Shown piece after piece: positions 1-12,322 of a DNA stretch of 64,000 nucleotides. This DNA is from Sophora flavescens (lineage: Eukaryota > Streptophyta > Magnoliopsida > Fabales > Fabaceae). The stretch is from positions 242,207,909 to 242,271,908 of the forward strand of contig CM061064.1 of the NCBI GenBank assembly GCA_030762895.1, written 5' to 3'. The position numbers and the translations under genes were made by a program. Under the pieces are notes generated by a model. The model was not told the DNA's origin. It worked only from the letters and a program-made list of their open reading frames with translations, and made no database searches. The number at the start of each line of letters is the position of its first letter. Positions within the stretch are counted from its first letter, which is position 1.

Positions 1-3000
1 CAAAATCCGATATTTGTAGCTCTAGTTATGCTATGCGCAAGGCAACAAGGTCGAGGGATCATGAAAAATCCGAAAATTAAAAATTTTTAGGTATTTAGAC
101 CAATAATGTAAAAGCAAAATAAATGTTTGTAAAAGTTGTCTAATTTCATTATCTCTGGATTGTGCTTCTGTAAAATGCTATTTATGCATATTAATCCTGA
201 CCTAACCCTATACTAAATTAAGGGCATCTGAAAAAGCTTTCCAACAAGGTATCATACGCCTTAATTGTGCTTAAGATGAGTAAGTTAGGCCCATTTAAGT
301 GAAAGAACATAATGGACTGCGCACTGATCCACGCCAGAGAACTCGGGACCCAATTTAGCCTTGATTTTGGACTAATTTGACTATTCTTATGAAACCTGAA
401 ATTGTAGGTCTCTTACTTATCTTTCTAGGGACAGCAAGATCACCAAAATCCGATATATGTAGCTCTAGTTATGCTATGCGCAAGGCAACAAAGTCAGGAT
501 GAGTGAAAAATCCGAAAATTAACAATGTTTAGCAATTAAGACCAATAGTGTAAAAGTGATAACAATGATTGTAAAAGTTGTCTAATTTATGTCTCTCTCT
601 GGCTTGTGTGGATGTAAACTGCTATTTACGCCTATTAATCCTGACCTAACCCTATACCAAATTAAGGGCCTCTGAATAAGCTTTCCAACAAGGTATCATA
701 TGCCTTAATTGGGATTAAGATGAGTAAGTTAGGCCCATTTAAGTGATAGAACATCATGGACTGCGCACTGATCCGTGCCAGTGAACTCGGGACCCAATTT
801 AGACTTGATTTTGGCATAATTTGACAATTCTTGCTATACATGAAATTGTAGGTCTCTTCCGTATCTCACTAGGGACATCAAGATTACCAAAATCCGATAT
901 TTGTAGCTCTAGTTATGCCCTGCGCAAGGCAACAAGGTAATGATGAGTGAAAAATCCGAAAATTAATAATGTTTGGCAATTAAGCCCAATAATGTAAAAA
1001 CAAAAATAATGATTGTAAAAGTTGTCTAATTTCCGTCTGCAATGGCTTGTGCGGCTGTAAACTGCTATTTATGCTTATTAATCCTAACCTAACCCTAGAC
1101 CAAATTAAGGGCCTCTGAATAAGCTTTCCACCAAGGAACATCATGGACTATGCACTGATCGACGCCATAGAACTCGGGACCCATTTAAGAAATGCTTTTG
1201 GCCTAATTTGGCAATTCTTGTGATATCTGAAATTGCAGCTCTCTTCCTTATCTTTCTAGAGTTAGCAAGATCCCCAAAATTCGATATCTGTAGCTCTAGT
1301 TATGCCTTGCGCAAGGAAACAATGTCAGGAAGAGTGAAAAATCCGAAAATCAACAATGTTTAGCAATTAAGCCCGATAATGTAAAAGCAAAAACAATGAT
1401 TGTAAAAGTTTTCTTTTTCGTCTGTCTCTGGCTTGTACGGTTGTAAACTGCTATTTATGCTTATTAATCCTGACCTAACCCTAGAACAAATTAAGGGCCT
1501 CTGAATAAGCTTTCCAACAAGGTATCATATGCGTTAATTGGGCTTACGATGAGTAAGTTAAGCCCATTTAAGTGAAGGAACATCATGGACTGCTCACTGA
1601 TCCGCGCCAGAGAACTCGGGACCCAATTTAGCCTTGATTTTGGCCTAATTTGGCAATTCTTTTGAAACCTGAAATTGTAGGTTTCTTCCTTATCTTTCTA
1701 GGGACAGTAAGATCACCAAAATCCGATATCTGCAGCTCTAGTTAAGCTCCGCGCAAGGCAACAAGGTCGGGAAGAGTGAAAAATCAGAAAATTAACAATG
1801 TTTAGCAATTAAGCCCAATAATGTAACAGAAAAAACAATGATTGTAAAAGTTGTCTAATTTTCGTTTCTCTCTGGATTGTGCGGTTGTAAACTGCTATTT
1901 ATGGTTATCAATCCTGACCTAACCCTAGACCAAATTAAGGACCTCTGAATAAGCATTCCAACAATGTATCATAGGCCTTAATTGGGCTTAAGATGAGTAA
2001 GTTAGGCCCATTTAAGTGAAGGAACATAATGGACTGCGCACTGATGCGTGCCAGAGAACTCGGGACCCAATTTAGCCTTGATTTTGGCCTAATTTGAGAA
2101 TTCTTGTGATAATTGAAATTGTAGCTCACTACCTCATCTTTCTAGGGACAACAAGATCACCATATTATAGGTCTCTTCCTTATCTTTCAAGGCTACAAAC
2201 TGCTATTTATGCTTATTAATCCTGACATAACCCTAGAATAAATTAAGGTCCTCTGAATAAGATTTCCAACAAGGTATCATATGCCTTAATTGGGCTTACA
2301 ATGAGTAAGTTAGGCCTATTTAAGTGAAGAAACATCATGGACTGCCCACTGATCTGCACCAGAGAACTCGCAACCCAATTTAGCCTTGATTTTTGACTAA
2401 TTTGACAATTCTTTTTAAACCTGAAATTATAGGTCTCTTCCTTATCTTTCTAAGAACAACAAGATCACGAAAATCCGATATCTGTAGCTCTAGTTATGCT
2501 CTGCGCAAGGCAACAAGGTCAGGATGAGTGAAAAATCCGAAAATTAAAAATGTTTAGCAATTAAGCCCAATTAAGGCCAACAATGTAAAAGCAAAAACAA
2601 TGATTGTAAAAGTTGTCTAATTTCCGTCTCTCTCGGCTTGTGCGGCTGTAAACTGCTATTTATGATTATTAATCCCGACCTAACCCTAGACCAAATTAAG
2701 GGCCTCCGAATAAGCTTTCCAACAAGGTATCGTATGCCTTAATTGGGCTTAAGATGAGTAATCTAGGCCCATTTAAGTGAAGGAACATAATGGACTACGC
2801 ACTGATCCGCGCCGGAGAAATCGGGACCCAATTAAACCTTTATTTTGGCCTAATTTGACAATTCTTGTGATACCTGAAATTGTAGGTCTCTTCCTTATAT
2901 TTCTAGGGATAACAAGATCACCCAAATCAGATATATGTAGCTCTAGTTATGCTTTGCGCAAGCAACAAAGTTAGGATGAGTGAAAAGTCCGAAAATTAAC

Positions 3001-6000
3001 AATGTTTAGCAATAAACCCAATTAAGCTGAATAATGTAAAAGTGAAAACAATGATTGTAAAAGTTGTCTAATTTTCGTCTCTCTCTGGTTTGTGCGGCTG
3101 TAAACTGCTATTTGTGCTTATTAATCCTGACATAACCCTATACCAAATTAAGGACCTCTGAATAAGCTTTCTAACAAGGTGTCATATGCCTTAATTAGGC
3201 TTAAGATGAGTAAGTTAGGCCCATTTAAGTTAAGGAACATCATCGACTGTATACCGATCGGTGCTAGAGAACTCGGGACCCAATATAGCCTTGATTTTGG
3301 CCTAATTTGACAATTCTAGTGAAACCTGAAATTGTAGGTCTCTTCCTTATCTTTGTAGGGACACAAAGATCACCCAAATCCGATATCTGTAGCTCTAGTT
3401 ATGCCCTGCGCAAGGCGACAAGGTCAGGATGAGTGAAAAATCCGAAAATTAACAATGTTTAGCAATTAAGCCCAATTAAATCCAAAAATGTATAAGCAAA
3501 AACAATGATTGTAAAAGTCGTATAATTTGCATCTCTCTCGGGCTTGTGTGGCTATAAACTGCTATTTAAGCTTATTAATCTTGACCTAACCCTAGATCAA
3601 ATTAAAGGCCTCTGTATAAGCTTTCCAACAAGGTATCATATGCCTTAATTGGGCTTAAGATGAGTAAGTTAGTCCCATTTAAGTGAAGGAAACTCATGTA
3701 CTGAGCCCTGATCTGCACCAGAGAACTCGGGAACCAATTTAGCTTTGATTTTGGCCTAATTTAACAATTCTTGTGCAACATGACTTTGTAGGTCTCTTCC
3801 TTATCTTTCTAGGGACAAAAAGATCACCAAAATCCGATATTTGTAGCTCAAGTTATACTCTGCGCAAGGCAACAAGGTCAGGATGAGTGAAAAATCCGAA
3901 AATTAACAATGTTTTGCAATTAATCCCAATAATGTAAAAGCAAAAATAAAGATTGTAAACTGCTATTCAAGCATTTTAATCCTGACCTAACCCTATATCA
4001 AATTAAGGGCCTATGAATAAGCTTTCCAACAAGGTATCGTATGCCTTTATTGGGCTTAAGATGAGTATGTTAGGCCCATTTAAATTAAGGAACATCATGG
4101 ACTGCGTGCTGATCGACGCCAAAGAACTCGGGACCCAATTTAGCCTTGATTTTGGCCTAATTTGACAATTCTTGTAAAACCTGAAATTGTAAGTCTCTTC
4201 CTTATCCTTCTAGGGACAGCAAGATCACCAAAATCCGATATCTGTAGCCCAAGTTATCCTCTGCGTAAGGCAGCAAGGTCAGGATGAGTGAAAAATCCTA
4301 AAATTAACAATGTTTAGCAATTAAGCCCAATTAAGCCCAATAATGTAAAAGCAAAAACAATGATTGTAAAAGTTGTCTAATTTTCGTCTCCCTACGGCTT
4401 GTCGGCTGTAAACTGTTGTTTATGCTTATTAATCCTAACCTAACCTGGACCAAATTAAGGGCCTCTGAATAAGCTTTCCAATAAGGTAGCATATGCCTTA
4501 ATCGGGCTTAAGATGAGTAAGTTAGGCCCATTTAAGTGAAGAAACATCATGGACTGCGCACTGATCCGTGCCAGAGAACTCGGTACCCAATTTAGCCTTG
4601 ATTTTGGCCTAATTTGACAATCCTTGTGAAACCTGCAATTGTAGGTCTCTTCCTTATCTTTCTAGGGACAACAAGATCACTAAAATCCGATATATGTATC
4701 TCTAGGTATTCTCTGCGGAAGCAACAAGGTCAAGATGAGTGAAAAATCTGAAAATTAACAATGTTTAGCAATTAAGCCCGATTAAGCCCAATAATGTGGA
4801 AGCAAAAACAATTATTGTAAAAGTTGTCTAATTTCTGTCTTTCTCTGGCTTGTGCGGTTGTAAACTGCTATTTATACTTATTAATCCTAACCTAACCTTA
4901 GACCAAATTAAGGGTCTCTGAATAAGCTTTCCAACAAGGTATCAAATGTCTTAATAGGGCTTAAGATGAGTAAGTTAGGCCCAATTAAGTGAAGGAACAT
5001 CATGGACTACGCACTGATCCGCGCTAGAGAACTCAGGACCCAATTTAGCCTTGATTTTGGCCTAATTGGACAATTATTGTGAATCCTGAAATTGTAGGTC
5101 TCTTCCTTATCTTTCAAGGGACAGTAAGATCACCAAATTGTAGGTCTCTTCCTTATCTTTCATTGCTGTAAATTGCTATCTATGCTTATTAATCCTGAGC
5201 TAACCCTAGAACAAATTAAGGGCCTCTGAATAAGATTTCCAACAAGGTATCATATGCGTTAATTGGGCTTAAGATGAGTAAGTTAGGTCCCATTTAAGTG
5301 AAGGAACATCATTGACAACACATTGATCCGCGCCAGAGAACTCGGGACCCAATTTAGCCTTGATTTTGGCCTAATTTGATAATTCTTGTGAAACCTGAAA
5401 TTGTAGGTCTCTTCCTTATCTTTCTAGGGTCAGCAAGATCACCAAAATCCGATAGCTGTAGCTCTATTTATGCTCTGTGCAAGGCAACAAGGTAAGGATG
5501 ACTGAAAAATCCGAAAATTAAAAATGTTTAGCAATTAAGCCCAATTAAGCCCAATAATGTAAAAGAAAAAACAATGATTGTAAAAGTTGTCTAATTTCCA
5601 TCTCTCTCTGGCTTGTGCGGCTGTAAATTGCTATTTATGCTTATTAATCCTGACCTAACCCTAGACCAAATTAAGTGACTCTGAATAAGTTTTCCAACAA
5701 GGTATCATATGCCTTAATTGGGCTTAAGATGAGTAAGTTAGGCCCATTTAAGCGAAGGAACATCATGGACTGCTCACTGATTCGTTCTAGAGAACTCGGG
5801 ACCCAATTTAGCCTTGATTTTGACCTAATCTGACAATTCTTGTGAAACCTGAAATTGTAGTTCTCTTCCTTATCTTTCTAGGGATAACAAGATCACCAAA
5901 ATCCGATAACTGTAGCTCTAGTTATGCTCTGCGCAAGGCAACAAGGTCAGGACGAGTGAAAAATCCGAAAATTAACAATGTGTTGCAATTAAGCCCAATA

Positions 6001-7514
6001 ATGTAAAGGCAAAAACTGTGACTGTAAAAGTTGTCTAATTTTCATCTCTCTCTAGATTGTGCGGTTGTCAACTGCTATTTATGATTATTGATCCTGATCT
6101 AATCCTAGACCAAATTAAGGGCCTCTGAATAACCTTTCCAACAAGGAATCATATGCCTTAATGGGGCTTAAGATGAATAAGTTAGGCCCATTTAAGTGAT
6201 CGAACATCATGGACTGCACACTGATCAGCGCCAGAGAACTCGGGACCCAATTTACCTTCATCTTGGCCTAATTTGACAATTCTTGTAAACCTGAAATTGT
6301 TGGTCTCTTCCTTATCTTTCTAGGGACAACAAGATCACCAAAATCCGATATCTGTAGCTCAAGTTATGCTATGCGAAAAGCATCAAGGTCATGATGAGTG
6401 AAAAATCCGAAAATTAACAATGTTTAGCAATTAAGCCCAATAATGTAAAACCAAAAACAATGATTGTAAAAGTGGTCTAATTTCTGTCTCTTACTGGCTT
6501 GTGAGGCAGTAAACTGCTATTTATGCTTATTAATCCTGACCTAACCCTATACCAAATTAAGGGCCTCTGAATAAGGTTTCCAACAAGGTATCATATGCCT
6601 TAATTGGGCTTAAGATGAGTAAGTTAAGCACATTTAAGTGAAGGAACATCATAGATTGCACACTGATTCGCGCCAGAGAACTCGAGACCCAATTTAGCCT
6701 TGATTTTGGCCTAATTTTACAATTCTTGTGAAACCTGAAATTGTAGGTCTCTTCCTTATCTTTATAGGGATAGAAAGGTCACCAAAATCCGATATCTATT
6801 TCTCTAGTTATGCTCTGCGCAAGGCAACAAGGTCAGGATGAGTGAAAAATCTGAAAATTAACAATGTTTAGTAATTAATCCTAATAATGTAAAAGCAAAA
6901 ACAATGATTATAAAAGTTGTCTAATTTCTGTCTCTCTCTATCTTGTGCAGCTGTCAACTTCTATTTATGCTTATTAATCCTGACCTAACCCTTCACCAAA
7001 TTAAGGGCCTCTGAATAAGCTTTCCAACAAGGTATCATATGCCTTAATTGGGCTTAAGATGAGTAAGTTAGGCCCATTTAAGTGAAGGAACATCATGGAC
7101 TGCACCTTTGTTCCATAGCAGAGAACTCGGGACCCAATTTAGCCTTGATTTTGGCCTAATTTGACAATTCTTGTGCACCTGAAATTGTAGGTCTCTTCCA
7201 TATCTTTCTAGGGACAGCAAGATCACCAAAATCCGATATATGTAGCTCTAGTTATGCTCTGAGCAAGGCAACATGGTCAGGATGTGTGAAAAATCCGAAA
7301 ATTAACAATGTTTAGCAATTAAGCCCAATAATGTAAAAGCAAAAACAATGATTGTAAAATTTGTCTAATTTTCGTCCCTATCTGGCTTGTGTGGTTGTAA
7401 ACTGCTATTTATGCTTATTAATCCTGACCCAACCCTACACCAAATTAAAGGCCTCTGAATAAGCTTTCTAACAAGGTATCATATACCTTAATTGGGCTTA
7501 AGATGAGTAAGTTA
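1..7514. repeat. Tandem satellite array, block 1 (about 443-455 bp monomer)
   Basis: About 17 head-to-tail monomers. The anchor CCAAAATCCGATAT recurs near 443, 887, 1273, 1716, 2468, 2921, 3372, 3827, 4227, 4681, 5441, 5896, 6338, 6781 and 7226. Spacing is mostly 443-445 or 451-455 bp. The two length classes come from presence or absence of a 10-bp duplication in the stretch after TTTAGCAATTAAGCCCAA. Shortened monomers lie at about 887-1273 and 3827-4227, and internally deleted ones near 2160 and 5137. No coding capacity is conserved; short minus-strand ORFs recur with the monomer. I do not recognise the family. Location (pericentromeric, subtelomeric or interstitial) cannot be told from sequence. 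Confidence 0.95.
7510..7514. repeat. 5-bp target-site duplication AGTTA, left copy
   Basis: AGTTA directly precedes the 5' LTR and is repeated at 13902-13906 directly after the 3' LTR. Other monomers read GATGAGTAAGTTAGGCCC without interruption, so the pre-insertion sequence is known. Five bases is the usual duplication for LTR retrotransposons. Confidence 0.95.
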
Positions 7515-7829
7515 TATAAGACTAAGCCCTCATTCATGTTTTGATGTATGACAATCAAAGTGTATTTTGCATAAGATTTTTGATTTTGACTATGTTCTTA
7601 TTATGTGTTAAGTTGCATGGAAGATCACTCATGAAAAAGATAAATCAAGGATTAAAGGATGGAAGACCAAGGACACAAAGCAATGGACAAGGACTAAAGC
7701 ATCAAGCAATGAAGATCTTATACTTTAGATGCTATTGTAAAAACAGCACATTTGATTTCTTAGGTGAAGTACTTAAAATTAAGAAGAAACTAATTTTTAC
7801 AAAGGATAATATAAGCGCCCGTCCAACAC

Positions 7830-8200
7830 TGGGATAAAAAGCTGACATCCAATGAAGTGATAAAAAGCTGACGTCCAATGAACTACTAAAAAGCTAACGT
7901 CCAATGAACTGATAAAAATCTGACGTCCAATGAACTACTAAAAAGATGACGTCCAATGAACTAATAAAAGTTGTCGTCCAATGAACTACTAAGAAGCTTG
8001 CATCTACTATAGTAACAGAAGCTCACGTCCACTAAAGTGACAAAAGCTCGCATCTACTAAAGTAACAGAAGATCGCGTCTAATAAAGTGACAGAAGCTCG
8101 CATCTACTAAAGTAACAGAAGCTTGCGTCTACTAAAGTGACAGAAGCTCGCATCTACTAAAGTAACAGAAGCTTGGGTCTACTAAAAATGTAAGCACTCA
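7830..8200 (+). repeat. Minisatellite inside the 5' LTR
   Basis: Two related short repeats follow each other: about six copies of AAAAGCTGACGTCCAATGAA-type units (25-27 bp), then about six copies of GAAGCTCGCATCTACTAAAG-type units. The same array in the 3' LTR (about 12640-12900) has fewer copies. LTRs are identical at insertion, so the difference is later expansion or contraction. Confidence 0.85.
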
Positions 8201-8512
8201 TCTACTGAAGTAACAAGAAGCGCTTGTCCACTAAAGTGGCATATGGAGCTCGACTACTAAGGTTAAGCTCTTTTGACTTACTAAGTCCTTAATGAGAAGC
8301 TCCGTCCACTAAAGTACTAAATGGAGCTCGTCTACTGGCCCATCCGAATGTAAAATCTTAAAGGCTAGATGGAAATGGTTATTTTCAAGATGGACGAGAA
8401 TTCTACAAGAACAATCAGAATCTTATTCCAAGAACGAGAATCAAGAAAACATATTTGGTTAAATCAGATCCAAATCTATTTTAATTGATCCCAACGACTA
8501 TTACTTGTTTTC

Positions 8513-8520
8513 TATATAAA
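8513..8520 (+). promoter_or_regulatory. TATA box of the 5' LTR
   Basis: TATATAAA lies in CTATATAAAGAGGG and is conserved at 13182-13189 in the 3' LTR. It follows the minisatellite, as expected for the U3/R border of a copia LTR. The transcription start is not determined. Confidence 0.6.
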
Positions 8521-9229
8521 GAGGGATCAAAGGAACACTTTTCTATAACCTTACACATTCTGAAAGTGAAAATACGAAAGATTCAAAAGCTTCCAAAAGT
8601 GCTTCATCTTTGAGAGAAAAGTGTGATATTTCTTAGAACTTCAATTTGTATAATCAGACTTTTAGAGTCTTTCTTCTACTCAATTCTTTCTGTGAATTAG
8701 TGTGATTAAGAGAGGGTATCTCTTAGGATTGAACAAGGATAGAAGGGATCCTTGGCTATAGAAAAGCAAGTGTTCTTTTTGGTGTGTTCTTGAGCAATGA
8801 GGTTATCCTTGTGAATGCTGTATTTGGATATTGTAATTTCTGGTTATAGTGGAGAAAACCACAGAGGTGTGGGACTGGATGTAGGCTTACCAGAGGAGGT
8901 AGCCGAACCAGGATAAATCGGTTTGCGTGTTCTTCTCATCTCTAAACTCCATATACATATTATATGCAGTTGTGTGTTGTGAATGAGTTTTAAGAATGCC
9001 TGTTAACTTGTATCTTTGATCTGCAATCTGTGTTAAACTTGATGTTACTTCTTATAATTCTCCTTAACATCATTACTTGTTACATAACCTAATTCTTGGG
9101 AATTAAAATTGAGTGAAAACCAATTTTCTTAAAGAAAGCTCTGTTTTGCTTTAAATTGTTGACAAAGTTTTCAATATCTTAATTCACCCCCCCCCCCCCC
9201 TTCTTGACATTGTAGCCATTACCAACAAG

Positions 9230-9241
9230 TGGCATCAGGGC
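9230..9241 (+). promoter_or_regulatory. Primer-binding site (initiator Met tRNA type)
   Basis: TGGCATCAGGGC follows the LTR end after a 2-base spacer. It differs at two positions from TGGTATCAGAGC, the usual plant copia site pairing with the 3' end of initiator methionine tRNA. Confidence 0.85.
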
Positions 9242-9277
9242 TAAAACTCTTGTTACAAAGCTTAATAGCTTCAAGAG

Positions 9278-10710
9278 ATGGCTACAAATGATATCCTGGG
9301 TGATGGGGCTTCAATCACTAGACCCCCTGTCTTTAATGGCTCCCAATACATGTATTGGAAAGAGAGAATGCTTATCTTTCTTCAGGCTGCAGGTTTAGAT
9401 GTATTAGATGCTGTTGAAAATGGTCCCTATGTTCCATTTATTCTTGATGCTAAGTGAAATAAACAAACTAAACCAAAAGATGACTGGAATGATGATGATA
9501 AAAGAAGAGATTGGTTATAATGCTAAGGCAAAAAATATTATAACAGCTGCATTTGAATTATGATGAGTTTTTCAGGGTCTCCAATTGCAAAATGGCAAAG
9601 CAAATGTGGGATACTCTTCAACTCACTCATGAAGGAACCAACGATGTGAAAAGAGCAAGAATGAATGCACTAGTCCATGAATATGAACTCTTTCACATGA
9701 AGAATGGTAAGGAGATAGATGAACTGCAAAAGAGGTTTACACACATTGTGAACCAGCTAGAAGGACTTAGACATACAATCACATATGAGAAAAAGATTAA
9801 CAAGATAATGAGATGTTTGAGTCATGAATGGCAGCCAAAAAGTACTGCAATTGCTGAAGCAAAGGATCTAGACACCATGCAGAGTTCTACTTTATTTGGC
9901 AAGTTGAAAGAACACGAATTGGAACTCAATAGATTGAAAATTCATGAAGATAAGGAGAAAAGGAAGAAAGGTCTCTCACTCAAGGCTCATATCTCCAAAG
10001 AATCAATAGAAAGTGATGAAGATGAACACCTTGATGAAAGTGAAGAATCCGAAGAAGAAGACATAGGATTACTTGTGAGTAAATTTAGAAGATTCATAAA
10101 AAGAATAGAAACAAGAAGCAATTCAGTTTTCCTACCAAAAAGAACACGAAGAAAAGGTGAAAGCTCTTCCTCAACAATCCAATGCTTTGAATGTGGAAAG
10201 CTTGGACACTACAAAAATGAATGCCCAAAGCTACAAAAGAAATAAAAGTATGAGAAGAATGACAACAAAGAAAAGAAAGGAAGAAAGCCTAGAAGAGCAT
10301 ACATAGCTTGGGAAGAAAATGATATGGATTCCACTAGTAGTGAATCTGAAAATGAAGAAGCCAAACTATGTCTCATGTCAAATCAACAAAGTGATAGTGA
10401 AACCGAGGCAAATGATTCTTCTCCTACCTATGATGAGTTACAAGAAGCTTTTGATGAATTTCATGAAGAATATGTTAAAATTGGTAAACAACTTATATCT
10501 TCTAGGAAGATCATCGCAAAACAATGTAGTGACTATGCATCTTTACAAATAAAGCTTAAAGAACTAGAAGCTAAAAATTCACAATTACTTGCATCTAGTT
10601 CAATTTGCACCAACTGCACTACACTAGAAAAGGAAGTTGAAAAACTGAATACAACTCTATCTAAGTTTACTTTGGGTAGAGATAACTTGAATGCCATTTT
10701 AGGACAGTAA
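9278..10710 (+). pseudogene. copia gag remnant with CCHC zinc knuckle
   Basis: Gag coats the retroelement RNA in the virus-like particle. The reading frame starts at ATG 9278 (MATNDILGDG...), shortly after the primer site, and meets a TGA at 9455. It continues in another frame from about 9553, covering the UBN2-like helical region (MAKQMWDTLQLTHEG). The knuckle CFECGKLGHYKNEC fits CX2CX4HX4C and lies near 10180-10225. A TAA at 10243 interrupts the same frame, which then continues to TAA 10708 through an acidic coiled-coil-like stretch. The product would have been about 480 residues. Two nonsense codons plus a frameshift make it non-functional. Confidence 0.85.
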
Positions 10711-11856
10711 AAGGGTGTGTATGACAAAGCTGGAATTGGATATAAGCCAATGGTACATGAAAAATCTTTTAAGAAGCTTTTTGTTGAACCTATTTCCTCA
10801 ACTAGTCCTTTTGTTAAATGCTATTATTGTCTAAAGAAAGGTCATATAGTTGCTACTGGTAGACTTAGAAAGAACATACATGTTGGCATTAAAGAAATTT
10901 GGGTTCCAAAAGGAACTTATGTTGCTACTAACACCACAGGACCGAACCAGATTTGGGTACCTAAAGAAAAATTATTAAAAAAAATCTGTTTTTTAGGTGT
11001 GTTTGAAGGCCAAAAGCTCAAGCTGGTTTTTAGATAGTGGCTGCTCCAAACACATGACCGGGAGACATCACAAAATTTACATCCTTCACTCCCAAAGAAG
11101 GTAGAAACTTCACCTATGGAGACAACAACAAAGGAAGAATTCTTGGTGTTGGAACAATAGGAAAAAATTCTAGCAATCAAGATTGAGGATGTTCTCTATG
11201 TGGAAGGGCTCAAACACAATCTACTAAGTATAAGCCAATTATGTGATAAAGGCTACATGTGTTTTGTACTAAATAATGGCAAGGATAATCTTGGGAAATT
11301 TGATCCCAAAGCTGATGAGGGTATTTTCCTAGGTTATTCATTAACTAGCAAAGCATATAGAGTGTTTAATAAGCGTACTTTATCAATGGAAGAATATGTT
11401 CACATAACATTTGATGAGTCTAACCCCAAAAGGTTGGGAAAGGACATTTTTCATGATGCAGAAACTCTTGAAGATGAATTGAAACCTGATGAAGGAAAAG
11501 AGAGCAACAAGGAAAAGGAAGATGAAGAGAGCAATAAAGAACCTCAAGCAGAAATTCAACAAGAAAATCTTCCTAAGGAGTGGCAAGTTTCAAAGAATCA
11601 TCCCCTAGACAATATCATTGGTGAGATCACCAAAGGGGTAACCACTAGAAACTCTTTAAGGAATATTTGCAATACCATGGTGTTTGTATCTCAAATAGAA
11701 CCAAAATGTGTTGATGATGTTATTAATGATGAACATTGGATGATTGCAATGCAAGAGGAGTTAAATCAATTTAAAAGGAACAAAGTTTGGGATTTAGTTC
11801 CAAAACCCAAAAGTAACCAAATAATCGGAAGATGCTTTTATCTAGTCTCATTTTAG
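10711..11856 (+). pseudogene. copia pol remnant: protease, end of integrase, start of reverse transcriptase
   Basis: The frame continues from gag after the stop at 10708. A second knuckle-like motif, CYYCLKKGHIV, has lost its last cysteine. GPNQIWVPK, typical of SIRE-like elements, follows. The aspartic-protease signature DSGCSKHMTG is at 11033-11062 but in a different frame. From about 11180 the frame resumes: VEGLKHNLLSISQLCDKGY (end of GAG-pre-integrase) is fused straight to GKFDPKADEGIFLGY (end of integrase), so the catalytic core of integrase is deleted. WMIAMQEELNQFKRNKVWDL is the beginning of the RVT_2 reverse transcriptase. The frame ends at 11856, before any catalytic YVDD. Confidence 0.88.
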
Positions 11857-12308
11857 ACTAAGTGTCCTTGGGTGTCTGTAATTCTTTTTTTTTTTTTTTT
11901 GATTTCAGTGTTTTGGTTGTTTTGTTGTATTGCATATATTCTGTAATGATTCATTATCAATAAATGCAAGACTGTTTTTCAGTTTGATTTCAATATTCTC
12001 CATAAGTTTCTTTTTGATAATGACAAAGGGCGAGAAATATGAACCATACAACCATTAATTCTGTCTTGCATTTACTGTAATTTTTTTTCCTCTGATACCT
12101 AAGTATGAATTGCATTGAAAAGACATACTTGAACTAATAATAAATGCAAGATGACTTTTTCATGACAATGATATGATAACACTTGATTTTTGAAAGATAT
12201 CAATGAGATAGGGGGAGGATTAAAATGACTCAAGAACCATGCTTACTGAACAGCTGCACTATGATTTTTTAATAACTAAGGTTAAGTATAGTAAGGGTTG
12301 TCATAATC
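11857..12308 (+). other. Non-coding 3' part of the copia internal region
   Basis: A T-rich stretch with an 18-T run at about 11884 and two related segments containing AATAAATGCAAGA (near 11960 and 12140). No env-like or reverse-transcriptase reading frame is visible. It is probably the post-pol leader to the purine tract. Confidence 0.6.
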
Positions 12309-12320
12309 AAAAAGGGTGAG
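12309..12320 (+). promoter_or_regulatory. Polypurine tract before the 3' LTR
   Basis: AAAAAGGGTGAG, two bases before the LTR start TGTAAG. Position and composition fit the plus-strand primer, although one T interrupts it. Confidence 0.65.
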
Positions 12321-12322
12321 TT

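Larger units (their letters stand above)
7515..9227 (+). repeat. 5' LTR of the copia element (1713 bp)
   Basis: It begins TATAAGACTAAG where the 3' LTR has TGTAAGACTAAG, so the canonical TG is mutated to TA. It ends ...ACCAACA. Inside are a minisatellite (about 7830-8200), a TATA box at 8513-8520 followed by AGAGGGATCAAAGG, and a poly-C run just before the 3' end. It is 134 bp longer than the 3' LTR, mainly through extra minisatellite copies. Confidence 0.93.

Noticed and set aside
1935..2129. Short minus-strand ORF (64 codons), also at 15169, 15611 and 18275 with similar protein
   Set aside because: It recurs with the satellite period, is open in only some monomers and has no start or stop conservation; it is a by-product of repeat copies.
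7830..8200. CRISPR-like array of short repeats
   Set aside because: Repeat units are contiguous and degenerate with no unique spacers, it lies in a plant LTR, and no cas genes exist.
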